Below are positions 8,658 to 18,268 of a DNA stretch of 64,000 nt, one piece after another; position 1 is the stretch's first letter, and every line of letters begins with the position of its first letter. This DNA is from Gemmatimonadales bacterium (GTDB lineage Bacteria; Gemmatimonadota; Gemmatimonadetes; Gemmatimonadales; GWC2-71-9). Below the pieces are notes generated by a model, which searched no databases, had not been told where the DNA came from, and worked only from the letters and a program-made list of their open reading frames with translations. The stretch is from contig JACKDA010000006.1 in assembly GCA_020633775.1 (NCBI GenBank), forward strand, positions 66,343 to 130,342. The letters run 5' to 3'. The translations under genes were made by a program, and so were the position numbers.

Positions 8658-9367
8658 CCCGGCGCGACGGCCGCGCGCTGCAGGGCGAAGAGCTCCGCGA
8701 GGCCCGCGTCGGCCAGGTCGAGCAGCCCGCCGAGTTCGGCGCGGTCGAAGCTGCCCGCCTCGCCGGTGCCCTGCACCTCGACATAGCTGCCGGACTCCAG
8801 CATCACGACGTTGGCATCGACCTCCGCGTCGCGGTCCTCGAGGTAGGCGAGGTCGAGCCGATGCTCCCCCGCGACCTTGCCGACCGAGACGGCGGCCACC
8901 CAGCGACCGAACGGCGAGGGTTGCCCGGTCTGGGCCGCCAGCCAGGCGCAGGCGTCGTGCAGCGCGACCGCGGCCCCGGTGATGCTGGCGCAGCGCGTGC
9001 CGCCGTCGGCGACCAGGACATCGCAATCGATCCGGATGGTCCACTCCCCGAACGCGAAGGTGCCCATCGCGGCGCGCAGGGAGCGACCGATCAGGCGCTG
9101 GATCTCCTGCGTGCGTCCGCCCGCCCCGTCGCGCTCGCGGCGGGTCCGCTCCGACGTGGCGCGCGGCAGCATCGCATACTCGGCGGTCACCCACCCCTCG
9201 CCGGATCCCTTCTTGAATCCCGGCACCCCCTGCTCCACGCTCGCGGTGCAGTGCACGAGCGTGCCGCCGGTGCGCACCAGGCAGCTGCCCTCGGCGAACG
9301 GATTGGCGTTGCGCTCCAGCACGGTGGGGCGAAGCTGGTCGTTGCGGCGGGCATCAGGACGAGGCAC
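8654..9367 (-). CDS. rph: Ribonuclease PH
   Basis: 237 residues, the usual length. A phosphorolytic 3'-5' exoribonuclease that trims tRNA 3' ends. Seen: RNDQLRPTVLERNANPFAEG at the N-terminus, then GVPGFKKGSGEGWVTAEYAMLPRAT, RTQEIQRLIGRSLRAA and GEWTIRIDCDVL, all typical of RNase PH. The GTG at 9367 (VPRPDARRND) is chosen because family members begin just before the RNDQLRP motif. This gives a 14-bp overlap with the end of the upstream adenylyltransferase gene. Confidence 0.93.
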   Translation of the reverse strand: MPRPDARRNDQLRPTVLERNANPFAEGSCLVRTGGTLVHCTASVEQGVPGFKKGSGEGWVTAEYAMLPRATSERTRRERDGAGGRTQEIQRLIGRSLRAAMGTFAFGEWTIRIDCDVLVADGGTRCASITGAAVALHDACAWLAAQTGQPSPFGRWVAAVSVGKVAGEHRLDLAYLEDRDAEVDANVVMLESGSYVEVQGTGEAGSFDRAELGGLLDLADAGLAELFALQRAAVAPG

Positions 9368-9812
9368 GGAGGCGCTCCACGAGACGAGTGGTCGAGAGGT
9401 CGGGGACGAGGGGCACGATGAGGACGCGCCCGCCCCGTGCGCGGACGAGGTCGCCGCCGACGACGGTCGACGGATCATAGTCGCCCCCCTTCACCAGCAC
9501 ATCCGGTTCGAGCGCGGCGATCAGGTCGCGCGGCGTCGGGTCCGCGAACGGGACGACGCAATCGACGCAGGCGAGGGCCGCGAGCAGGCGCATCCGCCCC
9601 TCGACGGGGACGATGGGGCGCTCGGGTCCCTTCTCGAGGGTCCGGACCGAGGCATCATCGTTGACGCCGACGATCAGCGCGTCGCCGGCGGCCCGCGCGG
9701 CCTCCAGCACCGCGACATGCCCGGGATGCAGCAGGTCGAACACGCCGTTGGTGAAGACCACCGTGCCACCCTGCCCGGCCCGCCACGCGCGCGCGGCGGC
9801 GATCGAGCACAC
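9354..9812 (-). CDS. rfaE2: D-glycero-beta-D-manno-heptose 1-phosphate adenylyltransferase (RfaE domain II)
   Basis: About 152 residues of a cytidylyltransferase-like domain. The HxGH motif is LLHPGHVAVLEAAR, preceded by VVFTNGVFD. LIVGVNDDASVRTLEKGP and DVLVKGGDY follow, as in HldE C-terminal domains. It makes ADP-heptose for the LPS inner core; the kinase half (RfaE1) is not in this window. The start is uncertain: GTG at 9812 has GAGG five bases upstream, but families usually begin a few residues earlier. A CTG at 9839 overlapping the previous stop (CTGA) would supply exactly those residues. Confidence 0.86.
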   Translation of the reverse strand: MCSIAAARAWRAGQGGTVVFTNGVFDLLHPGHVAVLEAARAAGDALIVGVNDDASVRTLEKGPERPIVPVEGRMRLLAALACVDCVVPFADPTPRDLIAALEPDVLVKGGDYDPSTVVGGDLVRARGGRVLIVPLVPDLSTTRLVERLRASS

Positions 9813-9835
9813 CTTCGCCTCGGTCGGCGTCCAGC

Positions 9836-10210
9836 TCAGAGCGGCGCCTCGGCGAACGGCGTGAAGGTGAGGACCTTGTCGCCGTACCAGGGGATGTGGA
9901 CGGTCTCGGTGTAGGTCGAACGGATCTCGACCCGGGGCGGGTTCGGCAGTCGCTGGATCGTCAGCTTCTTCTTGGCCGCGGCGGGGAGGCGCAGCGAGTC
10001 CGCCCGCGCCTCGATGCGCACGCGCATCGCGGAGTCGGGAAGCGCCTCGGCGAACCCGGCCACCGTGTGGAACTCGTCCCGCCACTGCTGGTAGCGGAAC
10101 CACGGGCGGCCGAAGAGGATCCCCGCGTAGAGCAGGAGGCCGAGGATGACGAGCGGCACGAGGCAGCCGAACTTCCCCTCGCCCCGCCGACCGGCAGGCA
10201 GGCTCACCAT
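9836..10210 (-). CDS. Small single-pass membrane protein, unknown function
   Basis: 124 residues. A basic N-terminus is followed by one hydrophobic helix (LVPLVILGLLLYAGILF, about residues 17-34) and a mostly extended periplasmic part without recognised motifs. It sits between the LptE-like lipoprotein (seven-base overlap) and the heptose adenylyltransferase, so an envelope role is plausible by context. I do not recognise the family. Confidence 0.65.
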   Translation of the reverse strand: MVSLPAGRRGEGKFGCLVPLVILGLLLYAGILFGRPWFRYQQWRDEFHTVAGFAEALPDSAMRVRIEARADSLRLPAAAKKKLTIQRLPNPPRVEIRSTYTETVHIPWYGDKVLTFTPFAEAPL

Positions 10211-10719
10211 TGCGACTGGGCTTCCTTCACGAGGTCGTTGATCAGGAGTTCGAGCGCGATCCGGCGACCCTCGGCCTCGCGACCGGGGTCATACTGGGCA
10301 TCGGCGGGGAAGGTGCGCTTCTTGAGCAGGTCCTTCTCGTTGCGGACGTCGGTCATCACGATGTCGACCGTCACGCGCAGCAACCGCTTGCTCACCTCGA
10401 CCGTGTTGCCGCGGGTGCCGGTCCCGGTGCCCGACCCCCGAAAGCCGACCGGCTGGTCCGGCTCGTACAGGCGCACGGTCCCGGTCACGACCGCGTCGGC
10501 CTGCGACTCGGCGACGATCCGGAGGCCGAGCCGCTGCTCGACGGCATCGCGCACCGAGCGGTTCACCTGCTGGGCGATCGTCGGGTCGGTGGTGAGGTTC
10601 TCGAACGGTTGCACCGCCACCGTGCGGATCTCGGTCGGCAGTCCGCCCCCGGCGAAGCCGTAGCTGCATCCCGCGAGGACAAGGAGGGCGCCGGCGAGGA
10701 CGCGGCGGTCAGGGCGCAT
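10204..10719 (-). CDS. lptE: LptE-like LPS-assembly lipoprotein
   Basis: 171 residues. Lipoprotein signal MRPDRRVLAGALLVLAGC (lipobox LAGC, Cys 18), then TEIRTVAVQPFENLTTDP and DAVVTGTVRLYEP, the pattern of the LptE family (LPS transport to the outer leaflet, partner of LptD). The C-terminus is helical. LptD itself is not in the window. Its start overlaps the LolB-like gene by 11 bases. Confidence 0.75.
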   Translation of the reverse strand: MRPDRRVLAGALLVLAGCSYGFAGGGLPTEIRTVAVQPFENLTTDPTIAQQVNRSVRDAVEQRLGLRIVAESQADAVVTGTVRLYEPDQPVGFRGSGTGTGTRGNTVEVSKRLLRVTVDIVMTDVRNEKDLLKKRTFPADAQYDPGREAEGRRIALELLINDLVKEAQSQW

Positions 10720-11419
10720 CGAGATCCGGCCTGGCCCACAGGGACGCGGGGAGCGAGTCGGGGACGCCGTGCCGATAGAAGGTCAGGTCGAGACGGGCGG
10801 GACGGGACGGGATATCGAGGCGCGCCGAGGACAACCGCCCCTCGCCATCGAAGGTCGTGAGGACCCGCCCGATACGCTCTCCCCCACTGCGGACGTCCGC
10901 GACGAGTTGTCGGGTGCCGGTGCGGGAGATCAAGTACTCCACCGTGTCGGCCCCTCGGACATACCGCCATGCGGTCACGTCGCGCGACGTGGCGGACTGA
11001 ACCTGATCGCCCTGCATCGGGGCGCGAGCACGGCCGAGCATGGCCCACAGGAGGGGATAGTTGGGGACGAGCTTCTGCACGTCCTCCTCGGGGAGGGCCC
11101 AGACGGCCGAATCACCGACGACGAACGCCGCCCCAGCGCCGGAGTTGAGGGGGCCCCGGAAGTCGAAGCGCAGGGAGTCAGGAGCGACGATCACGAAGGA
11201 GCCCCGACCCTTCGCACCTCCCTCGGTACGGCCGTCCAGATACGACCACCGGAAGCTGGCCTCGCGCGGCATCGTATCCGTGGTCTCGGCGACCCAGGGC
11301 GCGATTGCCCCCGCATCGCTCCGGGCGAGCGGCGTCGGCATCTTCGGGCCGGGGAGCCCGCCGGCACAGCCGAGGAGGACGAGCGGGAGGAGTGCGCGGG
11401 AGGCGGCGAGGTGGGGCAT
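10709..11419 (-). CDS. LolB/DUF4292-like outer-membrane lipoprotein
   Basis: 236 residues. The ATG at 11419 gives a lipoprotein signal MPHLAASRALLPLVLLGC. The body has the alternating strand pattern of lipoprotein-carrier folds: GRGSFVIVAPDSLRFDFRG, GDSAVWALPEEDVQKLVPNY, then YLISRTGTRQLVADVRS. LolB inserts lipoproteins into the outer membrane; divergent relatives exist in many non-proteobacterial diderms. The neighbours (LptE, RfaE2) support an outer-membrane role. An in-frame extension upstream overlaps the cyclophilin gene and is rejected. Confidence 0.65.
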   Translation of the reverse strand: MPHLAASRALLPLVLLGCAGGLPGPKMPTPLARSDAGAIAPWVAETTDTMPREASFRWSYLDGRTEGGAKGRGSFVIVAPDSLRFDFRGPLNSGAGAAFVVGDSAVWALPEEDVQKLVPNYPLLWAMLGRARAPMQGDQVQSATSRDVTAWRYVRGADTVEYLISRTGTRQLVADVRSGGERIGRVLTTFDGEGRLSSARLDIPSRPARLDLTFYRHGVPDSLPASLWARPDLDAP

Positions 11420-11451
11420 GGGCTGGAAGGTGGCCCGATGGACGCCGCCGC

Positions 11452-13473
11452 TCAAGACGCCCCCACCCGCTGGATCGACCGGATCAGGTCCCCCTGGAGG
11501 ACTCGCCGCAGCGGCCCGTAGTTCCCGACCACTCGACCGAAGATGGTGTAGCCACCGTCGAGATGCGGCTGCGGCGAGAGGTTGATGAACCACTGGCTGC
11601 CACCCGTGTCGGGTCCCGAGAGCGCCATGCCAACCATCGGGACGTCGTAGTGCAGTCGGTTGATCTCGTCGCGGATCGACCAGCCCGGGCCGCCGGAGCC
11701 GGTGCCGGTCGGATCGCCGTCCTGCACCACGAAGTTCGGGACCACGCGGTGCCAGCGCACGTTGTCGAAGTAGCGCCGATCGACGAGGCGGAGGAAGTTC
11801 GCGACCGTGAGCGGGGCGTCGCGGGGGAGCAACTCGACCTCGATGCGCCCGCGACCATCGACGTCGATGGCGACGCGCGGATTGTCCGGGGCGAACAGGT
11901 ACCGGGCCGCGAGCTGCCGGTAGTCCTCGAGGGTCCGGCCGGTCTCGATCGGGGTGACCCCGCCCCACACGCGGGCGAGCGTGGGCAGCGTCCTGGCCGC
12001 GGTGGCGCGCAGGACCGGATCGTCGGGTCGCTGCAGCAGGGCACGCCGCGAGGGCGCCGCGAGTCGATCGACCACGGATCGGTCGCGCCGGGCCCAGCGC
12101 CCGAGCAGGCCGAGTCCGGCCTCGCGCAATTCAGGCACTCCGGTGTCCCACGCGGCCGCGACCAGGTCCAGTGCCGCCTCGGTCGGTTCCCGCGCGAGGA
12201 CCTGCAGCCCGGCGACGCGGAGCGCCGGCTCGTCGGAGGTCCATGCTGCACGGGCGGCGGTCTCGAGCTCGGCACGGGCGACGGTGTCGGTTGCGGCCCA
12301 GGCACCGAGCGCCTCCGCGCGCACGCGAGGGTCGGCATCGGCTCGTGCCACGGTGCCGAGCCGACCACCGGCACCGACCGACTGCCACGCTTCGACCGCC
12401 ACCATGCGATCGAAGGGATCGGGCGCGCCGAGCCACCGCTCCCCCCAGGGGACGAACGCGGCGGAGTCGACTCGCGCGAGTGCCAGGAGTGCCGCGCGCC
12501 GCACGCCCCACTCATTGGCATCCGCTGGGAGGGCGGCGACGAGGACGTCGCGCGCCGTGGCGCCCCGCAGCGAGCCCAGGGTCGTCGCAGCCGCGACGCG
12601 CACGTTCCGATCCTCGTCGCGCAGCAGCGGGGCCACATCGCCCGCATGCGTGCTGTCGCCCACGGTCGCGAGACTCCCCAGCGCGTTGATGCGGACACCG
12701 GGGGTCTGATCATTCAGCGTACGCACGAGCTCGGAGGCCACGCCGTCCCGCGGGAGACCGGCCCGTTCGATGTAGCTCCGTCCCAGGGCCTTCGCCGCCG
12801 TCTCGCGAATGATCGGGATCGGATCACGCATCGCCGTCAGCAACACCTCTCCCGCCGCCGGGGCCGCGAGGCGGCCGAGGGCATAGGTGGCCCGCCAGCG
12901 AATCGACACGCTCGTGTCGCGGGCGAGCGCGATCAGACGGTCGACGGGCGCGGCGCTCCCGAGTCGCCACGATTCGAGGGTCGCCTGGGCGAGCATCGCC
13001 TGACGCCGCGCAGGGGTGAGCTCGCCGACACCTCCAATCACCCCGGCCAGCAGCTGCGCGGCCTCATCCCCCCCGATCCGCGCGAGCGCGGTGGCCGCCT
13101 CGACGAGCGCCTCGGTGGTCAGGGTGTCGGGACGTCGGAGTCGGTCGCCGATCGCCCCGACGGCCGCGCGGTCCTTGAGCAACCCGAGGGCGAAGAAGGC
13201 CTGTGCGACGACCCCCGGATCCCGGTCGTCGAGTCGCGGGACGAGGAGGATGCGGCCCTCGCGATCGCCGATCCGCCCCACGGCAGTGACGGCGAGCCGT
13301 CGGACGAGCGGGTCCGGGTGCTCGAGTGCGGGCGGGAGCACCGCAACATCGAGTGCCCGCCGATCCTCGGCCATCAGGATCGGAGCCGCTGCCTCCACCA
13401 GCGCGGGGTCCTGCGCAGGGGAGCTGGCAGGCAGGAGGGTCGCGGCGAGTGCGAGCAGGACGAATCGATTCAC
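11452..13473 (-). CDS. Secreted HEAT-repeat protein fused to a cyclophilin-type peptidyl-prolyl isomerase
   Basis: 673 residues. Signal peptide (MNRFVLLALAATLLPASSPA), then about 450 residues of HEAT repeats (for example PLVRRLAVTAVGRIGDREGR, RNVRVAAATTLGSL, RVRAEALGAWA), then a C-terminal cyclophilin domain of about 170 residues. The isomerase retains WHRVVPNFVVQDGDPTGTG (catalytic Arg) and GGSQWFINLSPQPHLDGGY. It should act in the periplasm on proline bonds of clients held by the HEAT superhelix; this last point is inference. The start overlaps the thioesterase stop by four bases. Confidence 0.88.
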   Translation of the reverse strand: MNRFVLLALAATLLPASSPAQDPALVEAAAPILMAEDRRALDVAVLPPALEHPDPLVRRLAVTAVGRIGDREGRILLVPRLDDRDPGVVAQAFFALGLLKDRAAVGAIGDRLRRPDTLTTEALVEAATALARIGGDEAAQLLAGVIGGVGELTPARRQAMLAQATLESWRLGSAAPVDRLIALARDTSVSIRWRATYALGRLAAPAAGEVLLTAMRDPIPIIRETAAKALGRSYIERAGLPRDGVASELVRTLNDQTPGVRINALGSLATVGDSTHAGDVAPLLRDEDRNVRVAAATTLGSLRGATARDVLVAALPADANEWGVRRAALLALARVDSAAFVPWGERWLGAPDPFDRMVAVEAWQSVGAGGRLGTVARADADPRVRAEALGAWAATDTVARAELETAARAAWTSDEPALRVAGLQVLAREPTEAALDLVAAAWDTGVPELREAGLGLLGRWARRDRSVVDRLAAPSRRALLQRPDDPVLRATAARTLPTLARVWGGVTPIETGRTLEDYRQLAARYLFAPDNPRVAIDVDGRGRIEVELLPRDAPLTVANFLRLVDRRYFDNVRWHRVVPNFVVQDGDPTGTGSGGPGWSIRDEINRLHYDVPMVGMALSGPDTGGSQWFINLSPQPHLDGGYTIFGRVVGNYGPLRRVLQGDLIRSIQRVGAS

Positions 13474-13916
13474 AGGCGCACCAGGTCGGGGCTGGGGATG
13501 AGGCGAGCGATGATCGCCTCGGGGAGGCGCGCGAGGGCGAACTCGGCGGTGAGCACCAGCAGCGCGGTCGTCGCCGTGGCGAGCAGGAGCCCGCTCTCCT
13601 CGTGCTCGACGGCATAGCCGAAGGTCACGCGCCGACTCGCCACCTCGCGAATCCAGCAGCGGACCCGGACCGGATCGTCGTACCGCGCCGCGTGGCGATA
13701 GCGGATCTGCAGGTCGCTGACGGCGAGGCGGAATCCCTGTGCCTCGAGCTCCCGGTAGCTGACCCCGGTCGTGCGGAGCAGTTCGGTCCGGGCGACGTCG
13801 AGCCAGACCAGGTAGCGGGCGTGGTACACCACCCCCATCTGGTCGGTCTCGGAGTAGTCCACCCGCCGGTGGATCGTCACCTGCGGCGGCGTGCTGGTTG
13901 CCTCAGCTCGTTTCAT
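13470..13916 (-). CDS. Acyl-CoA thioesterase, YbgC/4-hydroxybenzoyl-CoA type (hotdog fold)
   Basis: 148 residues. The catalytic segment RVDYSETDQMGVVYHARYLVWL carries the Asp and Tyr/His of the YbgC type, followed by RTELLRTTGVSYRELEAQG. It hydrolyses acyl-CoA or acyl-carrier thioesters; in proteobacteria YbgC is linked to the Tol-Pal cluster. It is the first gene of the leftward envelope operon and diverges from lpxH with only 17 bases between the two chosen starts. Confidence 0.85.
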   Translation of the reverse strand: MKRAEATSTPPQVTIHRRVDYSETDQMGVVYHARYLVWLDVARTELLRTTGVSYRELEAQGFRLAVSDLQIRYRHAARYDDPVRVRCWIREVASRRVTFGYAVEHEESGLLLATATTALLVLTAEFALARLPEAIIARLIPSPDLVRL

Positions 13917-13933
13917 TCGGCACCTTTCCCACC

Positions 13934-14654
13934 GTGGAAGATACCCGTCTCGTCATCGTCGCGGACGCGCACCTCGGCGCGGCGCCTGTCGGCGACGAGG
14001 AGGCGTTCCTCCGCTTCCTCGATACGGTCCCCCGCCCCGGAGACACGCTGCTCCTCGTCGGGGACATCTTCGACTACTGGTTCAGCTATCGACGCGTGAT
14101 TCCGCGGCGCAACTTCCGGGTGGCCGCGGCGCTCACCACGCTGGCGCGGCGACTGCCCGTGGCGATGGTCGGTGGCAACCACGATCGTTGGGGCGATACG
14201 TTCTGGGACGTGGACGCCGGGGTGCGGTTCGATCCGCACCGGCTTCGGTTGCCAGGCCCCGGGGGCGACGCCCTGATGATCCACGGCGACGGCCTGCACG
14301 AGGAGCGGCCGGGCGCCTCCTGGATGCACCGGGCCACCTCCTCGCCCACCGTGATCGCCCTGTACCGACTCCTGCCTCCCGATCTCGGATTCTGGATCGC
14401 CGACAAGATGGGCCACAACCTGGGCTACGCCGAGACGCATCCGGAGGCGGTCCAGGCGGCGGCCGATCGCCAACGCCGCTGGGCAACCGCGACCCTCGAG
14501 CGTGAGCGCGATCTCCGGGCGGTCATCATGGGACACACCCATCGCGAGGCGCTCCTCGAGGTCGCTCCCGGACGCTGGTACCTCAATCCGGGCGCCTGGC
14601 TCGACGGCTGGCGCTACGCGACCCTCGACGCCTCCGGCGCGGCACTGCACCAGT

Positions 14655-14662
<8 letters not shown>
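13934..14662 (+). CDS. lpxH: LpxH-type UDP-2,3-diacylglucosamine diphosphatase (metallophosphoesterase)
   Basis: 242 residues of calcineurin-like phosphoesterase. All metal-site blocks are visible: VADAHLG, LVGDIFDYWFSYR, GGNHDRWG, HGDGLHE and MGHTHREA. The FDYW motif and the late DKMGHNLGYAETHPE are LpxH-like. It cleaves UDP-2,3-diacylglucosamine to lipid X in lipid A synthesis. The GTG at 13934 is preferred because the first metal motif starts nine residues later; a TTG at 13898 would overlap the divergent thioesterase start. Confidence 0.85.
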
Positions 14663-15463
<801 letters not shown>

Positions 15464-15467
<4 letters not shown>

Positions 15468-15949
15468 CGCGGCATCGCGAAGCGCAGGCCGAGGCCGGTC
15501 CGCCCGTCGGGGAGAACGCTGGCGCGCAGGTCGCCGGGGAAGTCGTAAAGGTTGGCGGCGACGAAGGCCTCGAGCCCGGCGAACAGGTGATTCGCCCCCA
15601 TCAGGACGAACCAGTCCTGGCGCTCCTTGCGCTTCTCCTCCAGCCGTTCCGAGCCGGTGCGCTCGAGGTAGCCGATCTCGTGATGCGCCTTGAGCGCCAT
15701 CCCGAGTGCGACCCCCTCGAAGGCGATGAAGAGCCCGCCGGTCAACTTCCGGTCAAGCGAGGCCTGACCCCAGCCGGGCACGAGCAGGGACCGGAAGAAG
15801 TACACCAGCGGAGCCGGGCGGCGGGCCGCCGGCTGGCTGGTGGCGGGGGGGACGAGCGCTCCCGGCAGTGGTGCGGGCGGCGGCACGCGCTGCTGGGCGG
15901 CGAGCGGCGTCGCGAGGAGGAGGGCGCACAGGGCCAGGCGTGGGGGCAT
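15464..15949 (-). CDS. Secreted DUF5683-like protein
   Basis: 161 residues. Signal peptide MPPRLALCALLLATPLAAQQ, a Pro/Ala-rich stretch, then FRSLLVPGWGQASLDRKLTGG, which resembles the conserved start of DUF5683 proteins, followed by two hydrophobic segments. Function unknown. An alternative ATG at 15994 overlaps the ClC stop (ATGA) but would put 15 residues before the signal peptide, so the ATG at 15949 is preferred. Confidence 0.65.
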
Positions 15950-15990
15950 GCCCGAAAGCTGCCACCGTGCCCCGGGTTCCCCAAGGGAGG

Positions 15991-17808
15991 TCATCCGGTG
16001 CGGTCGGCCATTGCGCGGCCGTAGCGCGCGAGTATCCCGGCCCGGCCGATCGTGCCGAGCACCCGGCTGCTGGGTGCATCGACGACCGGCAACGCGGCGA
16101 TGCCCTGCGCGCCGAGCCGCCGCACGACCTCGAGGAGCGTGACGTCGAGGGTGAGCGCCTCGGTCGGTGCGGCCACGTCGCGCGCGGTGAGACCCGGGTC
16201 GGGCGGCTGCTCCCCCTGTGCGAGGAGGCCGAGACTGCGCAGGGTGACCACACCGAGCAGTCGGCGGCGTTCGTCGACGACCGGATAGACGGTCTGGTCG
16301 GCGAACGCGAACCGGCGGATGAGTCCATCCACGGGATCGCCGGCCTGCACGACGATGGCGGAGCGGTCGATCGCATCGGCCACGGTCAGCCCGGCGAGCA
16401 GGTCGCGGTCGACGCCGTGCTCGAGGTTGATGCCGCGGCGGCGAAGCCACCCGCTGTAGAGGTTGTCGGGTTGCAGGCGCCGGGTGACCACCATCGCGAT
16501 CGCCGTGGTGAGCATCAGCGGGAGCATGATGGCGTAGTCGTCGGTCATCTCGAAGACCATCAGGATCCCGGTGATCGGCGCACCGGTCGCGGCCGCCACC
16601 GTGGCGCCCATGCCGACGATGCCGTAGGCCGCGGGCTGCATCGTGGCGGAGGGGAAGAGCGCGAGCACGCCGGCACCGAAGGCCCCGCCGGTGGCGGCCC
16701 CGACATAGAGGGACGGCGTGAAGACGCCCCCGGAGCCGCCCCAGCCGAGCGTCAGTCCGGTCGCGACGATCTTGCCGACCGCGAGCAGCGCGATCATCCA
16801 CCAGACCATGGTGCCGAACACGTCGAGCGGGATCGCCAGGTGACCGGTCCCGACCAGCAGGCCGCCCGACGCCGCGACCATCAGCCCCACCAGCGCCCCG
16901 CCGGCCGCCGCCCGCCCGGCACTGACCTCGGCCTGCGCGAAGCGGAAGTAGGATCGGATGAACCAGGCGCTCACCACGCCGACGATCACGCCCAGGAGCG
17001 GGTAGGCGAGCCCGACCTCCCAGAGGTGGTTGTAGGAGTACTCGATCGGGATCGGGAACGCCGGGTGATTGCCGAAGACGGCGCGGGAGATCACCGCCGC
17101 GACGACACTCGCGACGACGACCACCGGGAACGCCGCGACGCTCAGTCCGCCGAGGATCTCCTCCAGCGCGAAGAACGCGCCGGCGAGCGGCGCGTTGAAC
17201 GCCGCACTGATGGCCGCCGCGGCACCCGCGGCGACCAGCAACGTCGTCCGATCCGCCCCGAACCGGAACAGTCGCGACAGCAGCGACCCCGCAGCCGAGC
17301 CGAGCACGGCGACCGGGCCTTCCGAACCGGCCGACGCGCCACCACCGAGCGTGGCCGCCGCCGCGGCGGTCCGCACCAGCGCGGTGTCGGCGGGGATCCG
17401 GCCGCCGGCCCGCACGACGCGGCGCTGCACGTCCGGGACCGTCATCCCCTCCTCGCCCGGCGCGAACCGCCGCATGATCCACCACGCGGTGACCATCGCC
17501 GCCGCGGTGATCAGCGGGCGGGTGACGTAGGGCCCGAAGGCCGGCATCCAGGTGGCGGGCCACCGGAAGAAGATCGCGTACGCGAGGTCGATCAGCTTGT
17601 AGAGGCCAACGACGGACATCGCGCCCGCCATCCCGACCAGCACCGCGAAGCCGAGGAGGACCGCGTTCTCGGAGAGATCGAGCTCGTTGAACCACTCCAC
17701 GAACCGATCCCACGCCCCGCTGGCCATGCGACCGGGCGCGTACACCACCCCGCGCGCGCGTCGCGGCACGAGGGACAGCGCCCGACGGAGCGTGCGGGTC
17801 AACGACAT
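15991..17808 (-). CDS. ClC-family chloride channel/transporter with C-terminal CBS domain pair
   Basis: 605 residues. The membrane part carries the ClC ion-path motifs: GSEGPVAVLGSAAGS (with the gating glutamate of exchanger types), FNAPLAGAFFALEEILG, and GSGGVFTPSLYVGAATGG. Two CBS domains follow (about 440-600: DAIDRSAIVVQAGDPVDG, then EALTLDVTLLEVVRRLGAQG), which usually bind adenine nucleotides and regulate transport. Located in the inner membrane. The ATG at 17808 is 16 bases after the ridA stop. Confidence 0.92.
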   Translation of the reverse strand: MSLTRTLRRALSLVPRRARGVVYAPGRMASGAWDRFVEWFNELDLSENAVLLGFAVLVGMAGAMSVVGLYKLIDLAYAIFFRWPATWMPAFGPYVTRPLITAAAMVTAWWIMRRFAPGEEGMTVPDVQRRVVRAGGRIPADTALVRTAAAAATLGGGASAGSEGPVAVLGSAAGSLLSRLFRFGADRTTLLVAAGAAAAISAAFNAPLAGAFFALEEILGGLSVAAFPVVVVASVVAAVISRAVFGNHPAFPIPIEYSYNHLWEVGLAYPLLGVIVGVVSAWFIRSYFRFAQAEVSAGRAAAGGALVGLMVAASGGLLVGTGHLAIPLDVFGTMVWWMIALLAVGKIVATGLTLGWGGSGGVFTPSLYVGAATGGAFGAGVLALFPSATMQPAAYGIVGMGATVAAATGAPITGILMVFEMTDDYAIMLPLMLTTAIAMVVTRRLQPDNLYSGWLRRRGINLEHGVDRDLLAGLTVADAIDRSAIVVQAGDPVDGLIRRFAFADQTVYPVVDERRRLLGVVTLRSLGLLAQGEQPPDPGLTARDVAAPTEALTLDVTLLEVVRRLGAQGIAALPVVDAPSSRVLGTIGRAGILARYGRAMADRTG

Positions 17809-17824
17809 CGGCGTGCGGCTCCGC

Positions 17825-18205
17825 TCACCGCCCCGCGGCGGCGATGAGCTCGATCTCGACCCGGACATCCTTCGGCAGGCCGGCGACGGCGACCGTCGAG
17901 CGGGCCGGACGATGGGTGCCCATCGCCTGCGCATAGACCTCGTTCATCGCCCCGAAGTCGGCCATGTCGCGCAGGAAGACCGTGGTCTTCACCACATCCG
18001 CGAAGGTGAGCCCCTCGGCGGCGAGCACGGCCCGCAGGTTGGCGAACACCCGCTCGGTCTGCTCGGCGACGCCACCATGGACGACCTCCATCGTGGCGGG
18101 GTCGAGCGCGATCTGGCCCGCGGTGAACAGCAGGTCGCCGACACGGACGGCCTGGCTGTAGGGGCCGATGGCGGCGGGAGCGTCGGGCGTCGCGATGATC
18201 TTCAT
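17825..18205 (-). CDS. ridA: RidA-family enamine/imine deaminase
   Basis: 126 residues. It hydrolyses reactive enamine intermediates from PLP-dependent threonine/serine dehydratases. Signature features: GPYSQAVRVGDLLFTAGQIA, the catalytic Arg in RSTVAVAGLPKDVRVEIE, and the Glu that follows. Full length for the family. It is separated from tatD by a 9-bp tandem repeat and followed closely by the ClC gene. Confidence 0.93.
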   Translation of the reverse strand: MKIIATPDAPAAIGPYSQAVRVGDLLFTAGQIALDPATMEVVHGGVAEQTERVFANLRAVLAAEGLTFADVVKTTVFLRDMADFGAMNEVYAQAMGTHRPARSTVAVAGLPKDVRVEIELIAAAGR

Positions 18206-18218
18206 GGGGAGTCCGGTC

Positions 18219-18262
18219 AGAAGAGAGAAGTGAGAAGCGAGAAGCGAGAAGCGAGAAGCGAG
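18219..18262. repeat. 9-bp tandem repeat (AGAAGCGAG type)
   Basis: About four to five copies of AGAAGCGAG with variants at the left end, filling most of the gap between tatD and ridA. The same repeat recurs at 48897-48952. Conceptual translation gives the low-complexity strings often mistaken for genes; I call no gene here. Confidence 0.85.
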
Positions 18263-18268
18263 GCGAAT

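Noticed and set aside
11305..13617. Plus-strand frame of 770 codons
   Set aside because: Shadow of the HEAT-cyclophilin gene on the other strand; no recognisable domain.
18219..18262. Small gene between ridA and tatD
   Set aside because: The frame consists of the AGAAGCGAG repeat only.
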